Below, in pieces: positions 32,904-44,851 of a stretch of 64,000 bases of DNA. How positions within the stretch are numbered: the stretch's first letter is position 1; each line of letters starts with the position of its first letter. A program made the translations under genes and the position numbers. Source of the stretch: Protea cynaroides (Eukaryota > Streptophyta > Magnoliopsida > Proteales > Proteaceae); contig CM053270.1 in assembly GCA_028583415.1 (NCBI GenBank), positions 3,436,501 through 3,500,500 on the forward strand, given 5' to 3'. The notes under the pieces were generated by a model. That model had not been told where the DNA came from, made no database searches, and was given only the letters and a program-made list of their open reading frames with translations.

Positions 32904-33679
32904 GCCACTGGTATGGTCGACCGGTATGCCTCCATACCTCCTCACTTTAATTTTCCACTTTCGTCAATCATTCGTCTGGAATTCCAGGGTTTCTCCTAAC
33001 CATTCTAGGCCTAAGCAATGTATTAGGGTTTGTTTTATCTCCCATTCGAGTCCTACGTTCTGATAAACCTTGATTTAGAATTCAGATCTAGGGTTTATCA
33101 AACGAATTAGGGTTTATCGACGAAGTAGGGTTTTGCATCAATACCTAGTCTTGCATGGTATTGATCAACATCTAAATCAACCTAAGACCAAGAGAGGTAC
33201 AAGCACTTACCATTGGTCTGTGGACTATTTTGTTCTCCTTTCGGCGGAGTCTCCTCAGCAATTTACCTCAGCTCCTGTCTCCTCTTCAGATCTCTTTCTC
33301 GTCTCTAGGGTTTGTGAGAGTCAACAAAGAGGATCTAAGGAGCTCAAAGAGGCAATATATAGACTAGGTAGGTTTTAAAAGGGTTCCTATGTAAGGAAAG
33401 TCTCTAGGATTAAGATTTAGAAGGTAGAACCCACTTAAATTCTTTCCCAAATCTAAGCAATCTGCCCAATACAGACATATCGGTTGACCGGTATGGTAGA
33501 CCGGTATCATGAGACCAGTATGTCTCATGACACTTCCCATCTGGTACGTTTCAACTATTTTTGTACCTGAACTTTATGGTTCGTCGTCCGCACGTCCTAT
33601 CTGGTCTGGTTATGATTTGAAGACCTGTCACGATACGAAATAGAGGTTTAGATCAGGTTTGTAGATTGCGGGTCTTACA
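32904..33679 (-). repeat. Partial old T2-type LTR
   Basis: It begins abruptly inside a T2 LTR (GGTATGGTCGACCGGTATG) and ends GGGTCTTACA, so it is the element-5' half of a minus-strand LTR. It includes ACCGGT motifs near 32905-32930 and 33480-33515. No pol follows at 33680, so it was probably a solo LTR into which El-4 inserted. Its other half is missing, presumably lost in the deletion that fused El-1 and El-4. Confidence 0.75.
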
Positions 33680-33708
33680 AAACATGTTCAAGCAGTGGGG
33701 CACGAACT

Positions 33709-35929
33709 TGTCACACCCCAATTCCACACTGTTCAGAATGGTGTGATGAACCGCTAATAAACCAATGGTTCAACCAGGATCTCAAATAGCTGTGTCCGTT
33801 TGCTTAAACCATACACATCCACAACCATAATCAAAGTAAATACACAATAGCGGAAGTCTTAAATATTAAATGAACTGAGAATCTAATTGTGATAATCATA
33901 AATAAAATACCAATTATCTGTCATTGACTGAGACATAAGTAAATAAAATAATCAATTACATTTATTCAATAATCCAACTAAAATCTAATCGAAAACGCAT
34001 GAGTTGCATTCGCATGACGAATCATGCGTCTCCATTATATCTTCTGCATCCATCGCCGTAAATGCCCGAATGCGGGAGCACTCATATAATCTTCCACAGT
34101 CATACCTGCATCATCAACTAAAATTTTCGAATTCGAAAAGGGTGAGCACACATCACGACTCAGCGAGCAAACAAAACAATGCAACAAACATATGCATGCA
34201 TTCAATTCATATCTGTGGTCTGGTATATAAGTTTGCAATGTGCTATAGAAAGGTTCGGTGGCCGCCTCACCTCTATACACGAGTTTGTGAAGCCGCCCAA
34301 TGAATATTGGCATTGCCGTCCCACATGCACCCACCATGGAAACAGTGTACTCAATGGGTATCGACATTAAAGTACCACATGCTCCCACACCAACACGTAA
34401 GCCCTTATTAGCGAGGGCTTACAAACTGGGCACGCAACTAACCAATCCTAATGTCAAACAGTGTATCCAAGGCCTCACCCCAGCATCCCTCAATACATCC
34501 ATAGAGATAGAGCTAAGGCCCCCCGGTAGAGTCAGAGACTACACGGTCCAACACCACCTCCCCTGATGCCCTACGACGTAATAGCTCTACTAAGGTAATG
34601 GCAATACGATGATGTTAGTGGACAAGACTTGAGTAGAGATACAGCTAGAGTCTGGTGACCAGGACACACCACAATGTCACATCCTCCCCCTGATGATCCA
34701 CTCGCACTAAGCACATTAACCACACACATACAATCACATGCCTATTCCTAGCATCATCATCATCATCATCATCATGTTATAAATAAAAGGAATTAAATAT
34801 GCATGAACATTAATAGCAGAAATATTGGATGACATGTTGAATGCACATTACAAGCATACATGCATAGAATCAGTCATGGCATTGGACTCAATAAATAAAA
34901 ATAGTTTATTATTAGCCAAACTATTTAGGTATTGTTCCCTCACCTTTGATTGAGTGTAAATCCTCTTTCAAGCTTTAAGAATCACTTTTAGACCACTAGG
35001 AAAACCTAACAAGTCGATAGATTTTAATTAGAATTAATTCCAACAGTTTTAAGCTTGTTGTACTGCTAGGGTCGCAGATAGGGTAGCAGTTTTCTGAGAC
35101 CCCAGGGTGTAAGGTCGGTCATAGGGTCGGTTATCCATCGACCCTAGGTGCTACCACACATAGTTTGAGTCGATCTTTCATTCTACAGTCCATTCGTTCA
35201 TGTTTGGATCCTTTGACTTACTTTTATAATCCATTCTATGATTGTTCTATGGCTCAAAACTCCAAGTTACACACTTTACTTTGTTTACAATGATTTCCTC
35301 CATGGATTCCATTGGAATCTACCCATGGATGGATGATTTGGGTTTCTCCTAGATCCTACCTTCTTCATAAACTATCCTAGAGTCTTACATAATTTATGGA
35401 GAACGTATTCATACCTTAGGCTTGTTGAGATTCAGAGATTTCTCAGAATTTCTTCTCCTTAGTCTTCTTCTTCAACTCTCCTTCTCTCTCCTTCTCTTCT
35501 CTTTCTCTCACTTTCAATTAGGGTTTCAAAAGGAGTGAAAGAGGCTAAGGGACGTCCTATTTATAAAGGAAAACCTCCCAAAATAAGTCCCATCGAGATT
35601 AGGAAAGCATCCCCTTGAAATTAGGAAAGTTTCCTAATTATGGTTTCAGTCTGTCATCCTAGGGTCGATGCTAGGGTCGTAGGATCCGTCGACCCAAGGG
35701 TCTCAAGTCATCCGACCCTAGTACTGAAAAGTCATGTGTTGGACTCTGTTGAGGTGGGGTCGACCCTACCTGTTTAGGCATGCGACCCTACCCTCAAATT
35801 TATTATTTTAGGGTCAATTTCATACCTGGTCTTGTGATTTTCTTCACGTACTTGGTCCACTTGGCTCGACCATGATAGGTAGACCTGGTACAAGGTGGTA
35901 AGACCGGTTAGTTTGATACGGGTCTTACA
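33709..35929 (-). repeat. El-6 3' LTR (2221 bp)
   Basis: Plus-strand ends are TGTCACACCCC and GGGTCTTACA. TAGGGTCGA-type motifs lie at about 35060-35150 and 35655-35800. An ATC microsatellite is at about 34750-34775. The polypurine tract (minus strand AAGAAGGGAGGAG) follows directly at 35931-35945. Confidence 0.95.
33985..34388 (-). pseudogene. LTR-encoded cysteine peptide, El-6 3' LTR copy (frameshifted)
   Basis: The frame matches the T1 peptide as far as VEDYMSAPAFGH, then shifts near 34057 and ends RRWMQKI. The original end, SCECNSCVFD-stop, is still readable in another frame down to 33985. The partner copy at 57886 is intact, so the break arose after insertion. Confidence 0.5.
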
Positions 35930-35944
35930 ACTCCTCCCTTCTTA

Positions 35945-38900
35945 TTAAAAATTTTGTCCTTGAAATTGGTACATACCTTCCGAGTCGAAAAGATGAAGGT
36001 ATTGCTTTCGCATAGCATTCTCTTCTTCCCATGTGATTTCTTCTATATCTCTGCTTCTCCAGGTGACTTTAACATAATAGATGTCACGGTTGCGTAGTCG
36101 TTGAACCTTTCGGCTGGTGATTTTAGTTGGTGCTACTTCAAATGTCAAATCATCAGTCAAATCAGGTAGATCTACTGTCAAAACATGTGTTGGATCTCTG
36201 ACGTACTTCTTTAATAATGAAACATGGAATACATCGTGCACACTTGACATAGATGGTGGTAGTGCTAACTGGTAAGCCACTTTTCCACGTTTAGCTAGAA
36301 TCTCATATGGCCCAACATATCTCGGACTTAGCTTCCCTTTCTATCCGAACCGTTTTATACCTCGCATAGGTGATACTTTCAAGAATACCTTATCACCTAT
36401 AACGAATTTAAGGTCTCGGCGTCGAGTATCTACATACTGTTTCTGACGATTCTGAGCCGCTCTTACTCTTTCCTTGATAATGTTGACTACTCGACAAGTC
36501 TCTTCAACAAATTCTGGTCCAACAATGCTACGTTCTTCAACTTCATTCCAAAACAAAGGAGTTCGACACTTCCTACCATACAGTGCTTCATAGGGTGACA
36601 TATGTATAGTAGCCTGATAGCTGTTGTTATAAGCGAACTTGATCAATGGTAATTTTTCATCCCATGATCCTTTAAAATCAATTACACAGGCTCGAAGCAT
36701 GTCCTCTAAAATCTGAATGGTACGCTCCGACTGTCCGTCTGTCTGAGGATGGAATGTAGTACTAAACTTCAATGTTGTACCCATAGCCCTTTGCAATCCT
36801 TCCCAAAACTTTGAAGTAAATCGTGGATCTCTGTCGAACACAATGCTTTCAGGTACACCATCTAATCTGATAATATTGTCCACATACAACTTAGCTAACC
36901 TCTCCAGTGTATACTGAGGTCGTATAGCTATAAATCGAGCCGTTTTAGTTAGGCGGTCTACAATCACCCAAACCACGTCAACTACTCGAGGAGTCAATGG
37001 TAACCCGATGACGAAGTCCATAGTGATGCAGTCCCATTTCCATGCTAGTTCCGGTAACTGCTGTAAGAGTCTTATAGGTCTTTGTTGTTCAGCCTTCACC
37101 CTCTAACAATTTAAGCATTGAGACACGAATTTAGCTACATCTGCTTTCATTCCTCTCCACTAATATAATTTCTTTAGATCATGATACATTTTTGTACTTC
37201 CATAATGTATCGAATAGACGGTGGTATGGGCTTCCTTCATAAGTCGGTGTATAATGTCCAAACTTTCTGTTTCAGGTACACATATTCTTCCTTTATACTT
37301 CAGTACCTTTTCATCGTCCAAGGTGAACTCAGGGATAGTTCTACCTTTAAAAAATGTCCTCTTGTACCGTTCTTAGATAAGGGTCTGATTTAATAGCTAT
37401 TTTCACTTCATCAATTATATCAGGTACAATCTTCAATGTGGCAAACATATTTGAAAACCGATGAATAAATCCTTGGTTGGTTGGTTCACCCGGTGCATCT
37501 AACACGAACTGCTCATTATCGTAATTGAACACTTTTCCGATAGTACACATTGCGGCAGTTGTGTTAACCTCTCCTTGAGATTTTATCATTGCTTTTCTAC
37601 TCGGTGCATCAGCTACCACATTATCTTTCCCCGGATGATACTGGATATCACAATCATAGTCTTTCGATAGTTCCATCCATCTTCTTTGTCTCATATTCAA
37701 CTCCTTCTGGTTAAAGAGATAGGTAAGACTCTTATGATCTGATTTAACCTGAAATTTCTCTCTGTACAAGTAATGTCTCCATATCTTGACAGCATGTACC
37801 ACTGTCGCTAAGTCCAAGTCATGAGTGGGATAGTTTTTTTCAAGTGTCTTCAGTGGTCTTGAGGCATATGCAATTACTTATTCTCCTTGCATAAGTACAC
37901 ATCCTAAACCCAATCCTGACGCATCAGTGTACAAAATAAATGATTGTCCTGGTATAGGAATAGTCAAGACCGGAGCAGATATCAATCTAGCCTTCAACGT
38001 TTGGAAACTCTTCTCAAATTTATCAGTCCAAACAAACTTTTCACCCTTCTTAGTCAAACTGGTGAGAGGTACAGCAATTCGGGAATAGTCTTCCACGAAT
38101 AGTTGATAATACCCAGCTAGACTTAAAAAACTTCTAATTTCTACAACGCTCTTCGGTGCTTCCCACTTCACAATGGCTTTAATCTTGCTAGGATCCACTT
38201 TAATTCCTTCAGCGGATACAACATGGCCAAGAAAAGCGACTTCTAGCCAAAACTCATACTTTGTAAATTTGACATAAAGCTTCTCTTTCCGTAATCGCTG
38301 CAGAGTGGCGCTTAGATTCATAATATGAGTTTCCTTGTCCTTAGAGTAGACTAATATATCATCAATGAATACAATGACCGACGTATCCAACATATCATGG
38401 AATACCTGATTCATAAGTTCCATAAAAGTTCATGGTGCATTCGTCAATCCAAAAGACATGACCAAAAATTCATAATGTCTATATCTGGTCTTGAATGCTG
38501 TCTTGGGAATATCACCGTCCTTAATCTTCAACTGATGGTATCCTAACCAAAGATCGATCTTGGAGAACACCTTGGAACCTTGCAACTGATCGAACAAGTC
38601 ATCGATCCGAGGCAATGGGTACCGGTTCTTAATTATCAGCTTATTCAGTTCCCAGTAGTCTATACATAGTCAAACACTATCGTCTTTCTTCTTTACGAAT
38701 AATACTGGCGCTCCCCATGGTGATATGCTAGGTCTGATGTAACCCTTGTCCAGTAGTTCTTGTAACTGTACTTTTAATTCCTTCAGTTTGGTAGGAGCCA
38801 TTCGATAAGGTGCTTTAGATACTAGGGTGGCTTCGGGTATGATCTATAACAACCTCTGTAGCTCGGTCGGGTGGTAGTCCTGGTAGTTCCTCAGGAAATA

Positions 38901-39413
38901 CATCTGGAAAGTCACACACTACTTCAATATCCTCCATTCGTGGTGCTTCCTTTGTGAGGTCGACCACTGATACTAGATACCCAACTCCTCCTTTTTCTAG
39001 GCATTTCCTAGCCTTTAATGTAGAGAGGATGAGTTTTCGTTTACGGGAAAGTTTGGTTCCCGTAAAATTGAACTCCACTCCTTCCTTGTCTTTAAATGTC
39101 AGCTTCTTCTCGGCACATAATATGTTTGCAGAATGCCGAGCTAACCAGTCCATTCCCAAGATGACGTCAAAGTCTGCCATCTCAAGTTGAATCAAGGTTG
39201 CATCCAAAGTTTTCTCTTCAATAAGAACTGGACATGGTCCATAACCTTTTTTTAATTTCACTTCTAATCCCATCGGCGATCGTACAAGCAGTTTATAGTC
39301 TAAAGATTTGAGGGGTAGGTTCAGCTTCTTTCCAAATGACACAGATATAAAAGAATGAGTAGCTCTTCAATCAAAGAGTACTCTAGCAGGAATGCAATTA
39401 ATAGGTACAATAC
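35945..39413 (-). pseudogene. pol: El-6 pol, broken
   Basis: Protease (ILGMDWLARHSANIL), RT (VFIDDILVYS), RNase H (LYTDASGLGLGC, SDHKSLTYLF), integrase (MDFVIGLP, DRDPRFTSKFW, TDGQSE) and chromodomain (RDIYYVKVTWRSRDIEEITW) are all present. Stops lie at 36341, about 37102, about 37160, 37878, about 38430, about 38670 and about 39368; most are CAG>TAG, CGA>TGA or TGG>TAG. Frame shifts lie near 37350 and 38840. One codon (K of WLKEVAF) is deleted. The C-terminal stop is at 35945-35947. Confidence 0.93.
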
Positions 39414-39483
39414 CTGTGATTTGTTTTAATTTAGTCTACATGCTCACACGATGTAACACAAAATGAAAAGGTTCAGGTCATAC
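39414..39483 (-). other. 70-bp GT-AG intron-like gap between gag and pol (El-6)
   Basis: The donor side is CACAG|GTATGACC and the acceptor side ATCACAG|GTATTG. An in-frame TGA follows the donor at the same place as in El-1 and El-7. Confidence 0.7.
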
Positions 39484-40753
39484 CTGTGACCACATCAGGC
39501 GATGCGGCAGCATCCTCAGATGTAACAGCATAAACTCGTCCTTGCTATAGTTGCTTCCTGGGCTTAGGACACTCCCTTGAAATATGTCCCACTTGATTGT
39601 AGTTAAAACACCTTATTCCTTCACCATTTTGCTTTGGTTGCGATGGGGCTATTGAAGTAGTCTTGGCTGCAGCATTGAATCCTTGAGTATGGAAGGGTTT
39701 GAATGTCCTTGTATTCCCTCCGTTATATGAAGTTCCAGTTGGCCTTTTAATACCCCTGTTTTGAGCAAAAATAGCTCTCTTTTTCTGGCTCGACTCTATT
39801 ACTCGAGCAATTTGTACCGCTTCATTGTAAATTTTCTTTTCCAAGCCCAGAAGATGTTCACGAATACTTTCCCTAACTCCCATGACGAACCTTCGGGTCT
39901 TCGTATCCTCCGCTTGCATACTAACTGGTGCAAAGAAGAACAGCTTCTCATAACGCTGTTGGTATGCATCAACAGTCATCTATCCCTGATACAAACTCAG
40001 GAACTCTTTCTCCATAGAATCTTTGAAACTTCTAGGAAAGTACTTCTCAAAGAATGCCTCCTTATATATACCCCAGGTTAGTTGGGCGTGCTTTGTTAAC
40101 AGATAAGTCCGTGTGGACTTCCACCAGTGGTGTGCATCGCCTTTCAGCATGAATGTTGCACACAGTACTTTCTCTTCCTCACTAACTGTCATCATCATGA
40201 AATTCCTCTCCATTTCATCAATCCAGTGTGCTGGCCACAAAGGATCAGCTGGCTTACCATTATATTCCTTGGGCTTCATCTTCAAGAAACGCTCGACCAG
40301 CCTAGAGTGGTCTAGCTGATACGGAGCGTAGGCCCCATACATAGGTGGTTGGTACTGATAGCCACCTTGAACTACTTTCGGGTTCTGCACTTGAGCCTGC
40401 ATGATCGGAGTTTGAGGTGCATGGGGTACCATGTTACTTTTCCCCGGTATTGTTCTTGCCTGTCTTGTTGGCATCGGTGTCATCTGTGCAGCTGGGAAAG
40501 CCATGCCTATGGTAGCTTACATAGTAGCTTGTATACGTTGTATTTGCTGTAGCTGTTGTGCCCAGTTCATTACGGTTGTAGCTAGGTCTATAGGTGGGGC
40601 TGGCAAGTTGGTAGTATTTGTCTGGCCATTAACCACAGACGGTGCCATATTCAGGTTCTCCTATGTCTCAGGATGTATATGGCTGTCTTCCTCCATAGGT
40701 GGTGGTGGTGGAACAGAGTTACGGCTTTGTCTGGTCACTCTTCGCCCAACCAT
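39484..40753 (-). pseudogene. gag: El-6 gag, broken
   Basis: Start MVGRRVTRQSRNS at 40753. Capsid motifs are HHWWKSTRTYL and QRYEKLFFFAP. The knuckle has CFNYNQVGHISREC, so the second cysteine is Y and zinc binding would fail. Stops are TAG at 39545, TAG at 39980, TAA near 40518 and TAG near 40660. The acceptor-like TTTACAG lies about 30 bases before the ATG on the minus strand. Confidence 0.9.
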
Positions 40754-41274
40754 TTTCTATTCTGATGATGGTAGTGCCTGTAAACGATCATAGCACATGT
40801 GAGGCAATCAATATAATTGTTCACCAGTCAAAAATCCAACTAATCAATATCATTTTCAAAAATTTTCTGATCATTCTATCAAAAATACTGTATTTTCCCT
40901 CGTAGGGTCGATGGTAGGGTCGATCCTTATGCGACCCTAGGGTATGTGACCCTAAGAATCACTGTCAGCTTACCGAGAGCCTAGGGTCGATGGTAAGGTC
41001 GGTATATGTCCGACCCTAGGGTCGACCCCTAGTTCTCTGTCAGATTACCGAGAGGCTAGGGTCGATGGCGGGGGTCGGAGGTAGGATCGCATGTCTTGGT
41101 CGAATTATGCGACCCTACGATCCAGAATCAGGTTTTTAAACCCGATTTTAGATTCATTTCCCATTCTTCCTTCTGTTTTCCAACTCAATTCGTTTCTTTG
41201 AGTTGCTACAGTAACGACCCCTACCTGTTTGGTGATCTTATCCTTCGTTCGGGACTACCACTCCTTCTCTACAG
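40754..41274. promoter_or_regulatory. El-6 divergent control region with TAGGGTCGA array
   Basis: Between gag and aORF starts. At 40905-41120 it has about ten TAGGGTCG / CGACCCTA words and two copies of the AGAGGCTAGGGTCGATGG / AGAGCCTAGGGTCGATGG type. The first aORF exon ends at the donor ACAG|GTATGT (41274/41275). A TTTTTAAACC element near 41132-41142 recurs in other copies, a weak TATA candidate for the aORF. Confidence 0.55.
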
Positions 41275-41721
41275 GTATGTTCTCTACTGTTTCATGTTTT
41301 TATTGCTTTCTAGCTAGTTTTTGCCCATTTACATCGTTTTCTTCAAATTAAACTTTTTTCAATCTTAAAAATTTCAATTTTATTGGGGGCTTTTGCTATT
41401 GGTCACCCAATGGATGAAAGCCCTCAAAAATATTTGAGTTTCATCAATTGGTTGTCGAGAAACTTGAAATTTTCCATTTTTGTCCTAATTTTTGATATTT
41501 TTCGAATTTATTGAAATTTCTTCAAATTCGATCTCTCAAATTTAAATTTCCAACTGTATGAGCCTTGCAGGATAGTTTAGAACCTATGTAAGTCCTCCTG
41601 CCCAAGTGTATGGGTGAAAAGTGAGGCTTTTGACCAATTTATGCCGTTATAATGCTGAAATTTTTTTTTTTGGGTTTTTCACCATTACTGATCTATTATC
41701 CATTTTTCTTTATTTTGGCAG
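41275..41721 (+). other. Predicted 5'-UTR intron of El-6 aORF
   Basis: Donor CAG|GTATGT, acceptor TTTATTTTGGCAG|ATAACATGG, five bases before the ATG. A second acceptor/donor pair inside (CTTGCAG near 41570 and ACCTAT|GTAAGTCC near 41588) could mark a tiny exon; the GTAAGTCCTCC block is conserved in El-1, El-3 and El-7. Confidence 0.55.
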
Positions 41722-41726
41722 ATAAC

Positions 41727-42506
41727 ATGGTTCGTACCAAGGTTCCTAGGTCTCGTGACCCAGTCCGCTTCCGCTCCAATGAGGCTGAAGCTCAGTATGC
41801 TCATTATGCTCGTAAGAAGGTAAAGGGAGGTCGTCGTGTGGACTTGGCTAGTCTAGCCTTGTTCGACATGGAGAGAGCATTTGGTGACATGGGCTGGCTT
41901 TCCGTGATTACCTATGACGCATGTACCCGTCCGGATCTGGTGAGACAGTTCTATTGTAATCTCCAGGTGGTGGGAGATCACAATGACACTAAGAGGGGTA
42001 GGGAGCTCAGGATCACGAGCTACGTCAAAGGAGTAGAGATTTCCTTTGACTGCCAGCAGTTAGCTGATCTTTTGGGCATATCACATGATGGCCCTTTGGT
42101 GTACTGTGCTCCCAGGGAGCCCCAGTTCTTTTCCTTGGAGATGCGGGCTGAGATAGACTGCCAGCTTATCAGAGAGGATCGCTGGGAGATGAAAGCGATC
42201 AACCTACGTCCAGAGCCTTGGGTGTACTGTAAGATCATCCAACACAACCTGATACCCCAGAGTGGACATTATGAGAGGATCTCCCAGTTGACCCAGTACT
42301 TACTTTACTGTATCTGCACTAGGCAGCCTGTCTGCCTCCCTTATATTATTATGAGGATGATGATCTGTGCTACACTGCCAGGTCAGATAGGCAACCTGCC
42401 CTATGGATCTATGATCACCACCTTGCTTACCCGACTAGGTGTTGATCTAGTGGATGAGAGGATTCTGGAGAAGACCTTCTCATCGGTTCTGGACTGGGAG
42501 GCCATC
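41727..42506 (+). CDS. El-6 aORF, N-terminal 260 codons (continues at 56831)
   Basis: This is antisense to gag-pol. It starts MVRTKVPRSRDPVRF at 41727 and has no stop over 260 codons. Recognisable blocks are LASLALFDMERAFGDMGW, VRQFYCNLQVVGD, ITSYVKGVEISFD, LADLLGISHDGPLVYC, EMRAEIDCQLI, QLTQYLLYCICTRQ and LPYGSMITTLLTRLG. The FY-NL and YVKGV-SF blocks and the late LPY-ITTLL block match the plant 'putative plant transposon protein' family, whose function is not established. El-7 interrupts codon AT(C)|TGT with the CCATC duplication. Joined on paper with 56831-57322 the protein would be 423 residues with no lesion. Confidence 0.8.
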
Positions 42507-44828
42507 TGTCACACCCCAATTCCATACTATTCAGAACGGTGTGATGAACCACTAATAAATCAATGGTTCAACCAGGATCTCTAATAGGCCGTGTCCTTTT
42601 AAAATAAATCATACACATCCACAACCATAATCAGAATAAATACACAATAGCGGAAGTCTTAATATTAAATGAACTGAGGATCTAACTGTGATAATCATAA
42701 ATAAAATATCAAATTATGTTGTATCAACCGAAACATAAGTAAATAAAATATCAAACTACAGTTTCTTAATATTTCAAATAAAAATCTAATCAAAAACGCA
42801 TGAGTTGCACTCGCATGAGGAGTCATGCGTCTCCACTATATCTTCAGCCTCCATTACAGCAACATGCCCGTACACAGAAGCATTCATATATTCTTCCACT
42901 GTGGTACCTGCATCATCAACTAAAAATATTCGACGTCGAAAGGGTGACCACACATCACGGCTCAGTGAGCAAACAAAACAATGCAACAAACATATGCATG
43001 CATTCAATTCATATATGTGGTCTGGTATATAAGTTTGCAATGTGCTAAAGAATGGTTCGGTGGCTGCCTCACCTCTATACACGAGTGTGTGAAGCCACCC
43101 AAAGATTAACGTTTATTGTCGTCCTACATGCACCCACTATGGAATAGAGATAGAGCGAAAGTGCTTAGGACCACACTGCATCACACTTCTCCTCATACTC
43201 TACCCATACCAACAGGTAAGCCCCTACTGACGAGGGCTTGCAAATTGGGCTCGCAACTAACCAATCCTAATGTCAAACAGTGTACCCAAGGCCTCATCCC
43301 AGCATCCCTCAATACGTCCATAGAGACAGAGCTAAGGCTACCCCGGCAGAGTCGAAGACTACACGGTGCGAGACCACCTCCCCTGATACCCTACGACGTA
43401 ATAGTTCTACTAAGGTAATGACGATACGATGATGTTAGTGGATAAGACTTGAGTAGAGATAGAGCTAGAGTCTGGTGACCAGGCTGAACCACAATGTCAT
43501 GTCCTCCCCCTGATGCTCTACTCGCATCAAGCATACTAACCACACACATACATTCACATGCCTATTCCTAGCATCATCATCATCATCATGTTATAAATAA
43601 AATAGAATTAAATATGATTGAACATTAATAGCAAGAATATTGGATGACATGTTGAATGCACATTACAAGCATACACGCATAGAATCAGTCATGGCATTGG
43701 ACTCAAGAAAATAAAAACAGTTTATTATTAGTTAGTTTAGGTCTTGTTCCCTCACCTTTGCTTGAGTGTAAATCCTCTTTCAAGCTCTAAGAATCACTTT
43801 TATATCAATAGGAAAACCTAACAAGTCGATAGATTTTAGTTAAAATTCATTCCAAAAATTTTTAGGCTTGCAGTTAACCTATGGTCGCAGGGCGGGTTGC
43901 AGGTAGGGTAGCAGTTTTCTGCGACCCCAGGGTGTAGGGTCAATGCTAGGGTCGGATGTTCCATCGACCCTAGGTGCGACCACAGCTTCCCTAGACTTCC
44001 CGAAAGCTGGGGGTCGAACCTGTGGTCTGGTAGGGTCGATTCCCAATCGACCCTACATGCGACCGCACGTGGTTTGAGTCGACCTTTTCATTCTACAGTC
44101 TAAGCTTTCAAGTTTGGGTCCTATGGCTTACTTCCACAGTCCATTCTAGGCTTATTCTATGGCTTAAAACTCCAGGTTATCTCCTTACTTTGTCTACCAT
44201 GATTCCCTCCATGGATTTTATTGAAATCTTCCCATGGATGGATGATTTGGGTTTCTCCTAGATCATACCCTCTTTATATACTATTCTAAAGTCTTACATA
44301 ATTTATGGAAAACATATCCATACCTTAGGTTTGCTGAGATTCAGAGGTTTCTCTGAATTCTTCTCTTTAGTTTGCTTCTCCAACTTTCCTTTTCTTCTCC
44401 TTCTCTTCTCTTTCAATTAGGGTTTCAAAAGGAGTGAAAGAGGTTAAGGGACGTCCTATTTATAGAGGAGAACCTCCCAAAATAAGTCTCAATGAGATTA
44501 GGAAAGAATCCCCTTGGAATTTGGAAAGTTTCCTATTTATGGTTTTTATCGGTGATCCTGGGGTCGATGAGGGGGTCGGAGATCCCGTCGACCCAAGGGT
44601 CTAAATTGTCCGACCCTAGGTCTAAAAATCAGGGGTCTGACTTTCTGATGAGGTGGGGTCAACCCTGCCTGTTTGGAAATGCGACCCTACCCCCTATTTT
44701 ACTATTTTTGGGTCAGTTTAATACCTGGTCTCGCTATTTCCTTCACGCACTTGGTCCATTTGGCTCGACCATGATAGGTAGACCTGGTACAAGGTGGTAA
44801 GATCGGTTAGTTCGATACGGGTCTTACA
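42507..44828 (-). repeat. El-7 3' LTR (2322 bp)
   Basis: Plus-strand ends TGTCACACCCC and GGGTCTTACA. Motif arrays lie at about 43880-44075 and 44570-44700, with minus-strand TATAAATA at 44457-44464. A single GATTAACGTTTATTG word is at about 43104. The polypurine tract follows at 44829-44840. Confidence 0.95.
42786..43082 (-). CDS. LTR-encoded cysteine peptide, El-7 3' LTR copy
   Basis: 98 codons, starting MYRGEAATEPF and ending SCECNSCVFD-stop. The middle has a hydrophobic, cysteine-rich stretch (LNACICLLHCFVCSL), followed by SPFRRRIFLVDDAGTTVEEYMNA. The conserved core begins at SPF. It is intact in both LTRs of El-7. It is coded in element sense downstream of the TATA box. No known family recognised. 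Confidence 0.5.
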   Translation of the reverse strand: MYRGEAATEPFFSTLQTYIPDHIYELNACICLLHCFVCSLSRDVWSPFRRRIFLVDDAGTTVEEYMNASVYGHVAVMEAEDIVETHDSSCECNSCVFD

Positions 44829-44851
44829 ATTCCCCCCTGCTTATAAAAATT

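Noticed and set aside
43116..43418. Plus-strand open frames of 80-100 codons in several LTRs (also 14308-14610, 27799-28047, 55111-55413)
   Set aside because: They lie antisense in tandem-repeated LTR sequence, begin and end differently in each copy, and show no conserved cysteine or codon pattern.
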